Assembly (NCBI GenBank): GCA_900540985.1
Contig: UQIC01000008.1
Location: 1-64,000, forward strand
Direction: 5' to 3'
Source: an uncultured Collinsella sp.
Lineage (GTDB): Bacteria; Actinomycetota; Coriobacteriia; Coriobacteriales; Coriobacteriaceae
Length of the DNA: 64,000 nucleotides
Under the pieces are notes generated by a model. That model made no database searches and was not told the DNA's origin. It worked only from the letters and a program-made list of their open reading frames with translations. A program made the position numbers and the translations under genes. Shown here one piece after another: positions 56,299 through 64,000 of this stretch. Positions within the stretch are counted from its first letter, which is position 1. Each line of letters opens with the position of its first letter.

Positions 56299-57555
56299 AT
56301 GCTCAACCATCTCAAACAACACTTTGACTCGCACCGCACCGGAGGCCACGGAGGTCTGGATATCGCCCGGCACATCGGCCCCGGGCTACTCGTGACCGTC
56401 GGCTTTATCGACCCGGGCAACTGGGCCTCCAATATGGCCGCGGGCTCGCAGTTTGGCTACGCGCTGCTGTGGATCGTCACGCTGTCCACGATTATGCTCA
56501 TCGCGTTGCAGCACAACGCGGCGCACCTGGGCATCGCCACGGGCACCTGTCTTGCCGAGGCCACGACACGCTACCTCCCCCGCATCGTGGGACGCGCGGT
56601 ACTCGCCAGCGCCTATCTCGCGACCATCGCCACCGCCATGGCCGAAGTCCTGGGCGGTGCAATCGCGCTTCAAATGCTCTTTGGCCTGCCCGTACGCGGC
56701 GGCTGCACCATCGTCGCGGCGGCATCGATTGCCATGCTCATGACAAGCTCCTACAAACGCGCCGAACGCTGGATCATCGCCTTCGTGGGCGTGGTAGGAC
56801 TCTCGTTTTTGGCTGAGCTTACGCTGGTCAAGGTCGACTGGCCGCAGGCCGCCGCAAGCTGGATCACACCCAGTATGCCCACCGGCTCGGCCGCGATTAT
56901 CGTAAGTGTCCTAGGCGCGGTTGTTATGCCTCACAACCTCTTCCTGCACTCCGAGGTCATCCAATCCATGCACTTCGAAGGCCAAGGCGAGCAGGTTATC
57001 GAGGAACGTCTGCGCTACGAGCTCTTCGACACGCTCTTTTCGATGGGCGTGGGCTGGGCGATCAACTCGGCCATGGTCATCCTGGCCGCAACGACCTTCT
57101 TTGCGCACGGCATTGTCGTAGACGACCTCGCCGTCGCAGCGGACACGCTCTCCCCCATTCTGGGCCCGGCAAGCTCGACCATCTTTGCGGTGGCACTGCT
57201 GTTTGCGGGCATATCGAGTAGTGTGACGGCGGGCATGGCGGCGGGCACCATCACCGCGGGCATGTTCGACGAGGAATACGACATCCACGACCGACATTCC
57301 TCGATCGGGGTGGCGGCTTGTTTCGTCGGCGCAGTGGCGGCGTGCTTGGTCGTCCCAAATCCTTTTGAGGGTCTCATCTGGAGTCAGGCGCTGCTGTCGC
57401 TTCAGTTGCCGATTACGGTCTTTGTGCTCATACGGCTCACCAGCTCACGCCGTGTCATGGGCAAATACGTCAACTCGCGCCCGCTCAACGCGCTGCTCGT
57501 AGGGATCGGTGCCATCGTGACGATTCTCGACATCGTGCTGCTAACGGGAATGTAA
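56299..57555 (+). CDS. mntH: Nramp family Mn(II)/divalent metal transporter
   Basis: The 418-residue membrane protein imports Mn(II) (or Fe(II)) with protons. The first helix has DPGNW (in FIDPGNWASN) and the sixth has MPHNLFLHSE, the two metal-site motifs of Nramp. About 11 spans are present. AGGAG precedes the ATG at 56299; a start 12 codons upstream has no site. Confidence 0.93.
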   Translation: MLNHLKQHFDSHRTGGHGGLDIARHIGPGLLVTVGFIDPGNWASNMAAGSQFGYALLWIVTLSTIMLIALQHNAAHLGIATGTCLAEATTRYLPRIVGRAVLASAYLATIATAMAEVLGGAIALQMLFGLPVRGGCTIVAAASIAMLMTSSYKRAERWIIAFVGVVGLSFLAELTLVKVDWPQAAASWITPSMPTGSAAIIVSVLGAVVMPHNLFLHSEVIQSMHFEGQGEQVIEERLRYELFDTLFSMGVGWAINSAMVILAATTFFAHGIVVDDLAVAADTLSPILGPASSTIFAVALLFAGISSSVTAGMAAGTITAGMFDEEYDIHDRHSSIGVAACFVGAVAACLVVPNPFEGLIWSQALLSLQLPITVFVLIRLTSSRRVMGKYVNSRPLNALLVGIGAIVTILDIVLLTGM

Positions 57556-57584
57556 TTGGGATGGCGTGGCTGTCCAGATATAAC

Positions 57585-57600
57585 GTCTTAATCTGTAACA
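57585..57600. repeat. Lone half of a CTGTAACA palindrome
   Basis: GTCTTAATCTGTAACA matches the left arm of the family but no right arm follows. It is 30 bp after mntH and seems truncated. Confidence 0.5.
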
Positions 57601-57633
57601 CGTGAGACCGTTTTAAACCGTCAGATAAATCAA

Positions 57634-57667
57634 AAGGGTCCCGGCCGAGAATTCGACCGGGACCCTT
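57634..57667. terminator. Bidirectional terminator after mntH
   Basis: AAGGGTCCCGG pairs with CCGGGACCCTT. On the minus strand it is followed by TTTT. It lies between mntH and the convergent rubredoxin gene. Confidence 0.8.
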
Positions 57668-57706
57668 GGACAGAGCTATGTTCGGCTTTCGCCGTGTGCC
57701 TGCGAG

Positions 57707-57850
57707 TTACTCCTCGACGAGCTCAAACTGATCGGGACCGACGCCGCACACCGGGCACACGTAATCCTCGGGCAGCTCGGGCGTGTCGACCTCAACCTCG
57801 TAACCGCAAACGGTGCACACAAACTTATACGTCTTCTTTTCCTCAGCCAT
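57707..57850 (-). CDS. Rubredoxin
   Basis: The 47-residue electron carrier has an Fe(Cys)4 site: C12 and C15 in FVCTVCGYE, C32 and C35 in YVCPVCGVG, and ends DQFELVEE. Rubredoxins pass electrons to rubrerythrin, superoxide reductase or oxygen reductases in anaerobes. GAGGAG lies 8 nt before the ATG. It has its own promoter and is 88 bp after the flavin reductase gene, a plausible partner. Confidence 0.92.
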   Translation of the reverse strand: MAEEKKTYKFVCTVCGYEVEVDTPELPEDYVCPVCGVGPDQFELVEE

Positions 57851-57893
57851 GATGTTCTCCTCTCGAACGTGACTGCTGGTGTACTTACTTATT

Positions 57894-57921
57894 AGTATAT
57901 ATTCTCAATAGTATAATGCAA
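57894..57921 (-). promoter_or_regulatory. Promoter of the rubredoxin gene
   Basis: On the minus strand TTGCAT, a 16-bp AT-rich spacer and TATACT form a good -35/-10 pair, about 45 bp before the rubredoxin start. Confidence 0.6.
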
Positions 57922-57938
57922 GTATTTTTAGAACATTT

Positions 57939-58442
57939 CTAGCCTTGATACGACGAGGCTTTGGGCGGCGTCTTGCCCTTTAGCACCTTGTGATAGTAGT
58001 CGTACGTCAGCGGCGTCTCGTCGCTCAGGCGCTCGGCATCCTCGACCTCGCCAATAAACAGCAGATGCGTGCCCACATCCACAGTGTCGATCAAACGGCA
58101 GCTAAACAGGGCCGCCGCGTGCTCAGGCACATAGGGCATGCCCAGAGCCGTCTCGCGGGTCTCGTATTTGGCAAACTTGTCATAATCGCTGCTGGTGCGG
58201 AACCCAAAGTTACCGATGTAGAGCATGTCGGCGGTCTGATCGATCACGGTCAGCGCGAACGCTTTGGCCGATGCGATGACGCCCGAGGTGACATTGTCCT
58301 TGTTCACGGCAACCGAAATACGCGGCGGCATGGACGTCACCTGCACCGCAGTGTTGATGACGCAGCCGGCGCGCAACCCGTCTGCCGCAGCGCTCACCAC
58401 GTACAGACCGCTCGGCATGGTAAAGAACGCAGTTTTGTCCAT
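57939..58442 (-). CDS. Flavin reductase-like (FMN-binding) protein
   Basis: The 167-residue product has the split-barrel fold of flavin reductases: MPSGLYVVSAAADGLRAGCV, then INTAVQVTSMPPRISVAVNK, where FMN phosphate and ring bind. NFGFRTSSDYDKF and HLLFIGEVEDAE complete it. The ATG at 58442 follows GGGGAG; the open frame before it includes the terminator of the next operon. It may pass electrons to the rubredoxin encoded downstream. Confidence 0.85.
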   Translation of the reverse strand: MDKTAFFTMPSGLYVVSAAADGLRAGCVINTAVQVTSMPPRISVAVNKDNVTSGVIASAKAFALTVIDQTADMLYIGNFGFRTSSDYDKFAKYETRETALGMPYVPEHAAALFSCRLIDTVDVGTHLLFIGEVEDAERLSDETPLTYDYYHKVLKGKTPPKASSYQG

Positions 58443-58492
58443 AACGATCACTCCCCTAGCTCGGGTTGGAACCTCATGAATGTATGTACCCA

Positions 58493-58528
58493 CAAAAAAG
58501 GCGGCACCCATAACGGACGCCGCCTTTG
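58493..58528 (-). terminator. Terminator of the TPR-smpB operon
   Basis: On the minus strand AAAGGCGGCGTCC pairs with GGTGCCGCCTTTTTT. It separates smpB from the flavin reductase gene. Confidence 0.8.
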
Positions 58529-58569
58529 AGACATATGTGTCAGAACAGTAAGAAAGATGAGACGCCCGC

Positions 58570-58634
58570 AGTTGCGGTGAAATAGGGACTGAATAGCCCC
58601 TCAAACAGGCAAAACAGTCCGTATTCCACCGCAA
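58570..58634. repeat. Hairpin, TTGCGGTGAAATA family, copy 4
   Basis: AGTTGCGGTGAAATAGGGAC and GTCCGTATTCCACCGCAAC flank about 24 nt, just after the smpB stop. Confidence 0.8.
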
Positions 58635-58648
58635 CTTATGCAGAGTGC

Positions 58649-59119
58649 CTAGCGGTTGCGTTCCTTAAGGGCGCGGTCGATCTCGCGTTGGACATCACGC
58701 TTGGCCATGTCCTCGCGCTTGTCGTAGAGCTTCTTGCCGCGACCCAGACCCAGCAGCAGCTTTACGCGGCCGTCCGTATTAAAGTAGAGCTCCAACGGAA
58801 CCAGCGCATAACCACGGTTGCGAAGTTTGCCGTCAAGAAAGTCGATCTCCTTGCGGTGCAGCAGCAGACGACGCCGACGATCGGGATCGCGATTCCACAC
58901 GCCACCATGGCTATAAGGGTGGATATGCAGGCCGACGAGCCAGCACTCGCCGCCACGAATCAGCGCAAAAGTGTCAGTGATCTGACAGGCGCGCTCGCGA
59001 ATCGACTTGACCTCGGTGCCGCTCAGCTCAATACCGCACTCAAACGTCTCATCGATAAAGTACTCGTGATGTGCCGAGCGATTCTTGGAAATGAGTTTGC
59101 GCTCGCGCTTACTGGGCAT
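58649..59119 (-). CDS. smpB: SsrA-binding protein SmpB
   Basis: The 156-residue protein binds tmRNA and helps rescue stalled ribosomes. The OB-fold shows NRSAHHEYFIDETFECGIEL, GTEVKSIRE, and a basic tail ending KERNR. The start ATG at 59119 overlaps the end of the TPR-like gene by 11 bp. The longer open frame upstream is the shadow of that gene. No tmRNA gene was found in this window. Confidence 0.95.
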   Translation of the reverse strand: MPSKRERKLISKNRSAHHEYFIDETFECGIELSGTEVKSIRERACQITDTFALIRGGECWLVGLHIHPYSHGGVWNRDPDRRRRLLLHRKEIDFLDGKLRNRGYALVPLELYFNTDGRVKLLLGLGRGKKLYDKREDMAKRDVQREIDRALKERNR

Positions 59120-60026
59120 CGCCGGCCTCCTTGGCGCCATCGGTTCCCTTGTCGGCACCTGCGCGCTTTGCCTTGCGCTCGGCATTGAGCTCGGCATCGC
59201 TCTCGCGCACCAGTTTGATAATCGCCGCGCAGGCCTCCTCGCCCACCAAGTCGCGAGCACGCACCGTCAGGCGCGTCGCCTCCTGCTTGTCGCCGTCGCT
59301 TGCAGCATCGGTCGCACACATGATCAGGCAGATGGCGATCTCGGCCGAAGGTGAGGTCGGCACGCCCTGCAGGGCGAGCTCACCCATCACGTGGTCGTCG
59401 CTCTCATCGGCGGCATCCGGATAGGTGGTATGGATCTTGTTGAGCAGGCGCGTCGTATGCGCATCGTTGGGCGCCAGGCGCAGCGCCAGACGCGCGCAGC
59501 CCACGGCAGCCGAAACGTTCTCGGTCTCGGGCTCCAAGAAGTACTGACCTAGATTGGCGTAAGCGCGGGCGGCGCACTTGCCATCGCTTGCACGCTCCAG
59601 CACCGAGAACGAGAGCGATGCCCATTCCTGCTTGTCCTCGAGAGCGCGGAACAGCTCGGCCAGATCCAGGCGGTAGTTGCAGTTCATGGGGTCCCAGCGC
59701 ACGGCCTGCATCAAGGCGTTGCGAGCACTCACATAATCCTGCTGGCGAATGTAGGCAAACGCCATGTCAGAGTACAGGCGGTCAAACGGCACCTCGACCT
59801 GCACGAGCTCGCGCGGATCCTTCTCCACGCGGCGATAGGCCAAGCGCTCAAACTTGCTATCGAAGCTAAAGTATTGACGCTTCTCCTCCGTCTTGCACTC
59901 AGCGTCGATATACTCCTCGGCGAGCTCCACCAGACGCTCCAGCAGCGGCGTCGCCGTAGCCAGGTCGCCCTGCGCCAGATAGTTCTCGGCATACGTGATG
60001 TCTTGCAAGCTGATGGGCAGATCCAT
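59109..60026 (-). CDS. TPR-like protein of unknown function
   Basis: The 305-residue product consists of paired helices resembling tetratricopeptide repeats: ENYLAQGDLATATPLLERLV, MAFAYIRQQDYVSARNALM and GQYFLEPETENVSAAVGCA. The C-terminus is a charged Lys/Ala/Gly tail. It may act as a scaffold. GAGGAG precedes the ATG. It overlaps smpB and is probably co-transcribed with it. Confidence 0.75.
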   Translation of the reverse strand: MDLPISLQDITYAENYLAQGDLATATPLLERLVELAEEYIDAECKTEEKRQYFSFDSKFERLAYRRVEKDPRELVQVEVPFDRLYSDMAFAYIRQQDYVSARNALMQAVRWDPMNCNYRLDLAELFRALEDKQEWASLSFSVLERASDGKCAARAYANLGQYFLEPETENVSAAVGCARLALRLAPNDAHTTRLLNKIHTTYPDAADESDDHVMGELALQGVPTSPSAEIAICLIMCATDAASDGDKQEATRLTVRARDLVGEEACAAIIKLVRESDAELNAERKAKRAGADKGTDGAKEAGDAQ

Positions 60027-60083
60027 GGCTACTCCTCGATCCGGGCGGCAGACTCAACGCGCGCCTTAAGCATCGGTCAATAC

Positions 60084-60114
60084 ACAAAACCCGGGTCTCT
60101 TACGAGGCCCGGGC
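60084..60114 (-). terminator. Terminator of the tRNA pair
   Basis: On the minus strand GCCCGGGCCTCG pairs with CGAGAGACCCGGG and TTTTG follows. Confidence 0.7.
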
Positions 60115-60123
60115 ATTCAATTT

Positions 60124-60200
60124 TGGTAGCCCGTACCAGATTCGAACTGGTGATCTCCGCCTTGAGAGGGCGGCGTCCTAAACCGCTAGACGAACGGGCC
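60124..60200 (-). tRNA. tRNA-Glu (anticodon CUC)
   Basis: The cloverleaf is complete. The acceptor GGCCCGT pairs with ACGGGCT (first pair G-U), the anticodon loop CTCTCAA between CCGCC/GGCGG gives anticodon CUC, the T arm has GTTCGAATC, and CCA is encoded. Confidence 0.95.
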
Positions 60201-60217
60201 ATATGTAGCAAATGCAA

Positions 60218-60291
60218 TGGCTGGGATGGAGGGAGTCGAACCCCCATTGACGGAACCAGAATCCGCTGTCCTGCCATTAGACGACATCCCA
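60218..60291 (-). tRNA. tRNA-Gln (anticodon CUG)
   Basis: The acceptor TGGGATG pairs with CATCCCA, the anticodon loop TTCTGGT gives CUG, the T arm has GGTTCGACTCC, the discriminator is G, and CCA is encoded. It is 17 bp upstream of tRNA-Glu and co-transcribed. Confidence 0.95.
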
Positions 60292-60567
60292 ATGACTGCA
60301 TCGCTGCGCTCGGCTGTGCCTTTGCGCAAGAAAGAAATATACGGGAAGTCTCGCCGTGACGCAAGCCCCAATTTTGACTTTTTTGAAATTCAGTCAAATT
60401 GGCCTAATTTAGTCCAACCCGTGAAGGACCTGTGAAGCCGACCGCTGTACACGAAGGGCAAAACACCGCGAGCGGTAGCCGTCAACCGTTGGCAGATTCT
60501 ACCGCGAAAACGATAGCACCAGGCAACACAATCGAAGTATCAATGATCGCGTAGATATCGAGGTACC

Positions 60568-60978
60568 ATGGACGAAGAGCTTGATTACCTATGGGAGACC
60601 CTGGGCCTCGAGATCACTGCCGACCTTTGGCCCGAACGGGACAAAATCCATCCCACACTGCGCCCCGCCATTACTGTGGTGCAGGCAAAATACCGCCGTG
60701 CATCCTTTTTGATCATGCGGATGTCATGGCACGCGGGACTCCCCGACCTTAAGCGAATCCAGGCAAGCCTCGTCGAGTTGTCCGGTATGCCGACCGTCAT
60801 ATCCGAGGCGCACCTGGAGCAGCGCCAGCGCGAGCGACTGCAACAGCAGCGGATTCCCTTTATCTGCCCCGGCGTTCAGGCATATCTGCCCTTTATGGAC
60901 GAGGAGTACTGGAGCGGCAAGCCCAACAAACACGTAAAGGTCTACGATCCGCACGAATGGGCACAGCTGGCGGACTGA
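60568..60978 (+). CDS. Protein of unknown function with regulator-like IPFICPG block
   Basis: The 136-residue protein is soluble. RERLQQQRIPFICPGVQAYL resembles a C-terminal block seen in some MarR-like regulators of other bacteria, but no clear winged helix is visible. It stands alone; GAGG lies before the ATG. Assignment to regulation is weak. Confidence 0.6.
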   Translation: MDEELDYLWETLGLEITADLWPERDKIHPTLRPAITVVQAKYRRASFLIMRMSWHAGLPDLKRIQASLVELSGMPTVISEAHLEQRQRERLQQQRIPFICPGVQAYLPFMDEEYWSGKPNKHVKVYDPHEWAQLAD

Positions 60979-60996
60979 CTGGGGCAGGCCCGCCGG

Positions 60997-61168
60997 CGGA
61001 AAGTGCGTCCCAGATTTCAAGCTCAAACTGGTCCCCACTTTCCCGTCGAGCCCTCAACCGGAAACCGTGTCCCACAATCGAAGCTCAGAATGGGACGTGC
61101 TTTCCGCAACCGGCCACTTTGGGAAAGCGCATCCCATTCTGGAAGCGAATTCCGGGTCGCACTTTCCG
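60997..61168. repeat. Three 48-nt hairpins at exactly 62-bp spacing
   Basis: Units at 60997-61044, 61059-61106 and 61121-61168. Each starts with GGAAA and a GTCCCA or ATCCCA block and ends with the reverse complement ending in CTTTCC. The interior AAGC is shared. They fill the space between the 60568 and 61175 genes. Confidence 0.75.
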
Positions 61169-61174
61169 CAGCCG

Positions 61175-61534
61175 CTACAGCAACGCCTCGGCCCAAGCCG
61201 CTTCCCTAAAGCCGGGAATCGCAAAGTCGTCGCCCACCAGCAGCGGACGCTTGACCAGCATGCCGTCGGTCGCCAGCAGCTCGTAGCACTCCCGATCCGT
61301 CATGCCCGCATCCAGACGCGCCTTCAGGCCCAGCTCTCGATATTTCATGCCCGACGAATTAAAGAAGCGCCGCACCGGCAGCCCCGAACGAGCAATCCAG
61401 GTCGCAAGCTCATCAGCCGTGGGATTGTCCAAAACGATATCGCGATCGATATACTCTACCCCATGTTCGTCCAGCCATGCCTTGGCCTTCTTACAGGTCG
61501 AGCACTTGGGATATTCAACAAACAGTACAGTCAT
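61175..61534 (-). CDS. ArsC/Spx family thioredoxin-fold protein
   Basis: The 119-residue protein has the CxxC of Spx/YffB-type proteins (YPKCSTCKKA, C11 and C14), a thioredoxin-like fold, GLPVRRFFNSSG and MLVKRPLLVG. It is more like YffB/Spx than a true arsenate reductase, and no ars genes are near. GGAGG precedes the ATG at 61534; a longer frame upstream was rejected. Confidence 0.85.
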   Translation of the reverse strand: MTVLFVEYPKCSTCKKAKAWLDEHGVEYIDRDIVLDNPTADELATWIARSGLPVRRFFNSSGMKYRELGLKARLDAGMTDRECYELLATDGMLVKRPLLVGDDFAIPGFREAAWAEALL

Positions 61535-61626
61535 GGGAATCCTCCGAATATAGATCGGCCAACGCAGGCACACGCCACACGAGGCGCCTTCGTATGATGG
61601 GCCAATTGTAGCCCGCGGGTCACACG

Positions 61627-62679
61627 TTAAACGAACCGTACCCCGAATCCGCGCTTGATAAACGGCAGCAGTTCCATTGCCTCGGGCGTGATATGGCCCG
61701 CAACGTTCATGCACTCGTCACCGGGAAGATCGACCCGCGCAATCTCAAGCTCGCCTTCGTAGCGCCCATATCCGCTATTGCTCACAGCGATCGACCCCGC
61801 CTTTCGCGGCAGGCCGGCTCCGGCATCCGTCGGCACGGAATCCGGCTTAAGCTTCGTACGTGACTCCTGAGACCTAAAGATGAGGACACTCGAGTCGGGC
61901 CGGTCGTGATGAATCTGCCCGCGCACATAGGCATAACTGAGCTCAAGCTCGCATTGCAGGTCCACGTATCCGGCGGAAACTTGAGCAAACTGCGCCCAGC
62001 CCGCATCGGAAAGATCGGGGTCGCCGACCAACACAATGTCGCAATCGGCGCCATGTGCAAGCTCAAGCATATTGAGGGCAACCTTTGACGCGCGACCGCG
62101 CTGCGCCTCGACCGTCGGCAGTCCCTCGAATACCGGCCCGCGAACGTTAGCATCACCCGGCACAAAAGCCATGATTTCGAATCCAAGCGCCGCAAGACGA
62201 AGATTCACCCGAGCAATGTCCTCCAGAGCTAAACCGGTATAAGGCTTGGGGTAAAAATTGTGGCAGGCGGCAAAACGAGTCACATCGGCACCGGCCTCAC
62301 GCCACGATGCGATTTCATCAGAACTCACTGTCGATGCATTGACCACAATGCGAAATACACCGGACAGCTCCGCGACCCGCTGGGCGCTAAAGCCATAGTC
62401 CAAACGAAGGTATTCCAACCCCAGATCGCGCAAGTCCTCGATGCGCTCAAGCCCGAGCAAATCGCACGTGCGAGGCCCCACATCGGCAATGAGCGCAATG
62501 CCGCGGGCGGAAAGCAGCGACAGCACATGACGGACCTTATCGGCATACGCCGCTCCCCCATCCTCGGGAATATGCAGCGAGGTGAACGCATAGCGCGCAC
62601 CCGCCGCGGCACCACGCTCAATCGTCCGCTCAATATCCTGCAGAGGGCTGGAAAGATAAATCGAAATACCCGTTTTCAC
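61627..62679 (-). CDS. mupG: MupG-like 6-phospho-N-acetylmuramidase (DUF871)
   Basis: The 350-residue product matches the MupG/DUF871 TIM-barrel family: GISIYLSSPLQDIERTIERG, FTSLHIPEDGG, NFYPKPYTGL and a small C-terminal beta domain with KAGSIAVSNSGYGRYEGEL. In other bacteria MupG cleaves MurNAc-6-phosphate from GlcNAc after PTS uptake. The start is GTG at 62679 with AAGGAG. It follows a PTS EIIC gene, so recovery of cell-wall sugars is likely. Confidence 0.85.
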   Translation of the reverse strand: MKTGISIYLSSPLQDIERTIERGAAAGARYAFTSLHIPEDGGAAYADKVRHVLSLLSARGIALIADVGPRTCDLLGLERIEDLRDLGLEYLRLDYGFSAQRVAELSGVFRIVVNASTVSSDEIASWREAGADVTRFAACHNFYPKPYTGLALEDIARVNLRLAALGFEIMAFVPGDANVRGPVFEGLPTVEAQRGRASKVALNMLELAHGADCDIVLVGDPDLSDAGWAQFAQVSAGYVDLQCELELSYAYVRGQIHHDRPDSSVLIFRSQESRTKLKPDSVPTDAGAGLPRKAGSIAVSNSGYGRYEGELEIARVDLPGDECMNVAGHITPEAMELLPFIKRGFGVRFV

Positions 62680-62694
62680 GCTTCAACGCTCCTT

Positions 62695-62735
62695 TAAAAA
62701 AGGCCGGCGGAGCAGTTAGCCCCGCCGGCACAACC
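62695..62735 (-). terminator. Terminator or attenuator between PTS and mupG
   Basis: On the minus strand GCCGGCGGGG pairs with CCGCCGGC and TTTTTT follows. The mupG ribosome-binding site lies just after it, so it may reduce mupG expression relative to the PTS gene. Confidence 0.7.
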
Positions 62736-62796
62736 ATAGCATCAAGAAATCTGCCGCGCACCGCGAGCCCCGAGCAACACGGCTCGCGATATCAAA

Positions 62797-64000
62797 CTAC
62801 TCGCCAAAGAACTCGTTGATCTTCTGCTCGTCGACGCCAAAGAACCACGTCAGGACAAAGCCGGCGGCATAGGCAAGCAGCATAGCGGCAACGTAGCCGA
62901 GCTGCTGGCCAGGAACAACGATCAGCAGGCCAAACAGACCGGAAACGCCCTGAGAAACCGTGCCGATGTGAAGCAGCGCCGCGAGCGCGCCGCCAAATCC
63001 GGCACCCAGGCAGGCCGTCACAAACGGACGAACGAGCGGCAGCGTAACAGCATACATCAGAGGCTCTCCCACACCCAGGATTCCAACGGGAATGGACTCT
63101 GCGACGTACTTCTTGAGCTTGGCGTTCTTGGTCTTAAAGTACAGCGCCAAACCGGCACCGACCTGGCCGCCGCCAGCCATCATAAGGATGGGAAGCAGGT
63201 AATTGATACCCTTGGTAGCGCCGTCGGGATCGTTGAGCATAGCGTGGATCGGCGTGAGCGCCTGATGCAGGCCGACGGAAACCAGCGGCAAGAAGCCTGC
63301 CGACAGGATATAGCCGCCCAGGACGCCCAGCTTCTCGAAGATAAAGGTCAAAACGCTAAAGATGGCAGTCGTCAGCCATGCGCCAACCGGCTGGATGACG
63401 AGCATCAGAGCAAAGGCGCCGATGATGAGCACCAGCAGCGGAGACAAGAACGTGTCGAGTGCGTTGGGCATAACCTTGCGAATCTGACGCTCCATCCAGG
63501 CAAAAAATGCGCCAGCGATGAGAGCCGCGATCATGCCGCCCGCTGCGGGGTTGTACTGCGCATTGGTGAGCGGCAGCAGAATGGCAGTGGCAGGATCAGC
63601 CGCGCCAGGCGCAAGCAGGGGCATGGCACTGTTGGCGATACACATCATGCCGGCGATGCCGCCCAGCGCAGCGGAGCCACCAAACTCACGTGCCGCGTTA
63701 TAGCCCACCAAGATGGGCAGATAGGCAAACAGGGCCCAGCCCATGGAACGAATGCCCTGGTACCACCACTCGCCTGCAAGCGCGCCTGCCGTCGAGACGT
63801 TAATGACGTTGCAGATACCGTTGATGAGGCCAGCCGCAATGATGCCGGGAAGTAGGGCGACGAAGACATTGGAAATCTTCTTGAGGAAGGCCTGAACCGG
63901 CTTGGACTCGTACTTGGCCTTCTGCGCGGCCTTGTTTGTGGCCGCAGCGTCAACCACGCTCTCGTCAGCAACGCCTTTCGCAAGGCCGGTGAGCTTGGAG
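62797..64000 (-). CDS. PTS EIIC component, partial (runs off right edge)
   Basis: The membrane transporter takes up a sugar while phosphorylating it. The visible part has about ten membrane segments and the GE(P/S) motif VGEPLMY. Before the EIIC there is a short linker (SKLTGLAKGVADES) that remains open to the window edge, so the protein probably continues into an EIIB domain. With MupG next to it the sugar may be MurNAc or MurNAc-GlcNAc, but this is inferred. Confidence 0.85.
   Translation of the reverse strand, partial: SKLTGLAKGVADESVVDAAATNKAAQKAKYESKPVQAFLKKISNVFVALLPGIIAAGLINGICNVINVSTAGALAGEWWYQGIRSMGWALFAYLPILVGYNAAREFGGSAALGGIAGMMCIANSAMPLLAPGAADPATAILLPLTNAQYNPAAGGMIAALIAGAFFAWMERQIRKVMPNALDTFLSPLLVLIIGAFALMLVIQPVGAWLTTAIFSVLTFIFEKLGVLGGYILSAGFLPLVSVGLHQALTPIHAMLNDPDGATKGINYLLPILMMAGGGQVGAGLALYFKTKNAKLKKYVAESIPVGILGVGEPLMYAVTLPLVRPFVTACLGAGFGGALAALLHIGTVSQGVSGLFGLLIVVPGQQLGYVAAMLLAYAAGFVLTWFFGVDEQKINEFFGE

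Noticed and set aside
58443..60567. A tmRNA (ssrA) gene beside smpB
   Set aside because: No tRNA-like half with a peptide tag frame was found; the two tRNA-like structures here are ordinary tRNA-Glu and tRNA-Gln.

Overview
The window is high-GC bacterial DNA with compact, mostly convergent or divergent operons. The gene content (mnmA, a YgiQ-type radical SAM protein, an M42 aminopeptidase, gltBD, a MupG/PTS pair) and several families of dispersed intergenic palindromes suggest a gut Actinomycetota of the class Coriobacteriia, probably Collinsella. That placement is an inference from general resemblance, not a database result.

Layout. 0-13 kb is mostly housekeeping: mnmA, an M42 aminopeptidase, an iron alcohol dehydrogenase, a YoaK-like membrane protein, a YgiQ radical SAM protein, a CPBP protease, an orphan DinJ-like antitoxin beside decayed DNA, a DEAD-box helicase with a long Arg/Gly-rich tail, and a GNAT acetyltransferase. 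13.3-41.4 kb is a large accessory signalling region. 41.4-45.6 kb holds a five-unit palindrome array and a copper module (copA, copZ-like, csoR). 45.6-49.4 kb has an amidohydrolase, a gene with AbiEi/DUF559-like features bracketed by palindromes, and an unknown gene. 49.7-57.9 kb has gltD, gltB, mntH and a 47-residue rubredoxin. 57.9-64 kb has a flavin reductase, smpB, a TPR-like gene, tRNA-Glu(CUC), tRNA-Gln(CUG), an unknown gene, an ArsC/Spx-like protein, mupG, and a PTS EIIC gene that runs off the right edge.

The most interesting part is 13.3-41.4 kb. A ten-gene minus-strand operon (35105 down to 21865) encodes, in order, a coiled-coil protein, an FHA protein with two zinc-binding ends, a small radical SAM activase-like protein, a ClpB-type AAA+ ATPase, a PP2C phosphatase, a 1166-residue membrane Ser/Thr kinase, and four small or membrane proteins. 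Two of these last four are paralogues with an EF-hand-like loop. Around the operon lie two more membrane kinases, a second FHA protein, a zinc-ribbon/coiled-coil membrane protein, and two large unknown proteins with internal duplications. A plus-strand trio encodes a channel-like protein with a Rossmann (RCK/TrkA-like) domain, a RyR-like protein and a TIR-DUF4357 protein. A perfect or near-perfect palindrome, TGTTGCGCAACA, recurs in the intergenic spaces in front of most of these transcription units, which argues that they are one regulon. The large kinase begins with eleven ETVTVxR-type repeats, which look like phosphothreonine docking sites for the FHA proteins. I know of no named system with this combination.

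Non-coding structure is unusually rich. One palindrome family occurs at about 80-bp periodicity (12.5, 41.4, 47.2, 48.5 and 56.1 kb). A second hairpin family (1.3, 44.3, 44.6, 58.6 kb) supplies the stop codon of copA in one copy. A third forms three 48-nt hairpins at exactly 62-bp spacing (61.0 kb). A 236/237-bp element (2.7 and 9.4 kb) has conserved inverted ends and an unrelated interior.
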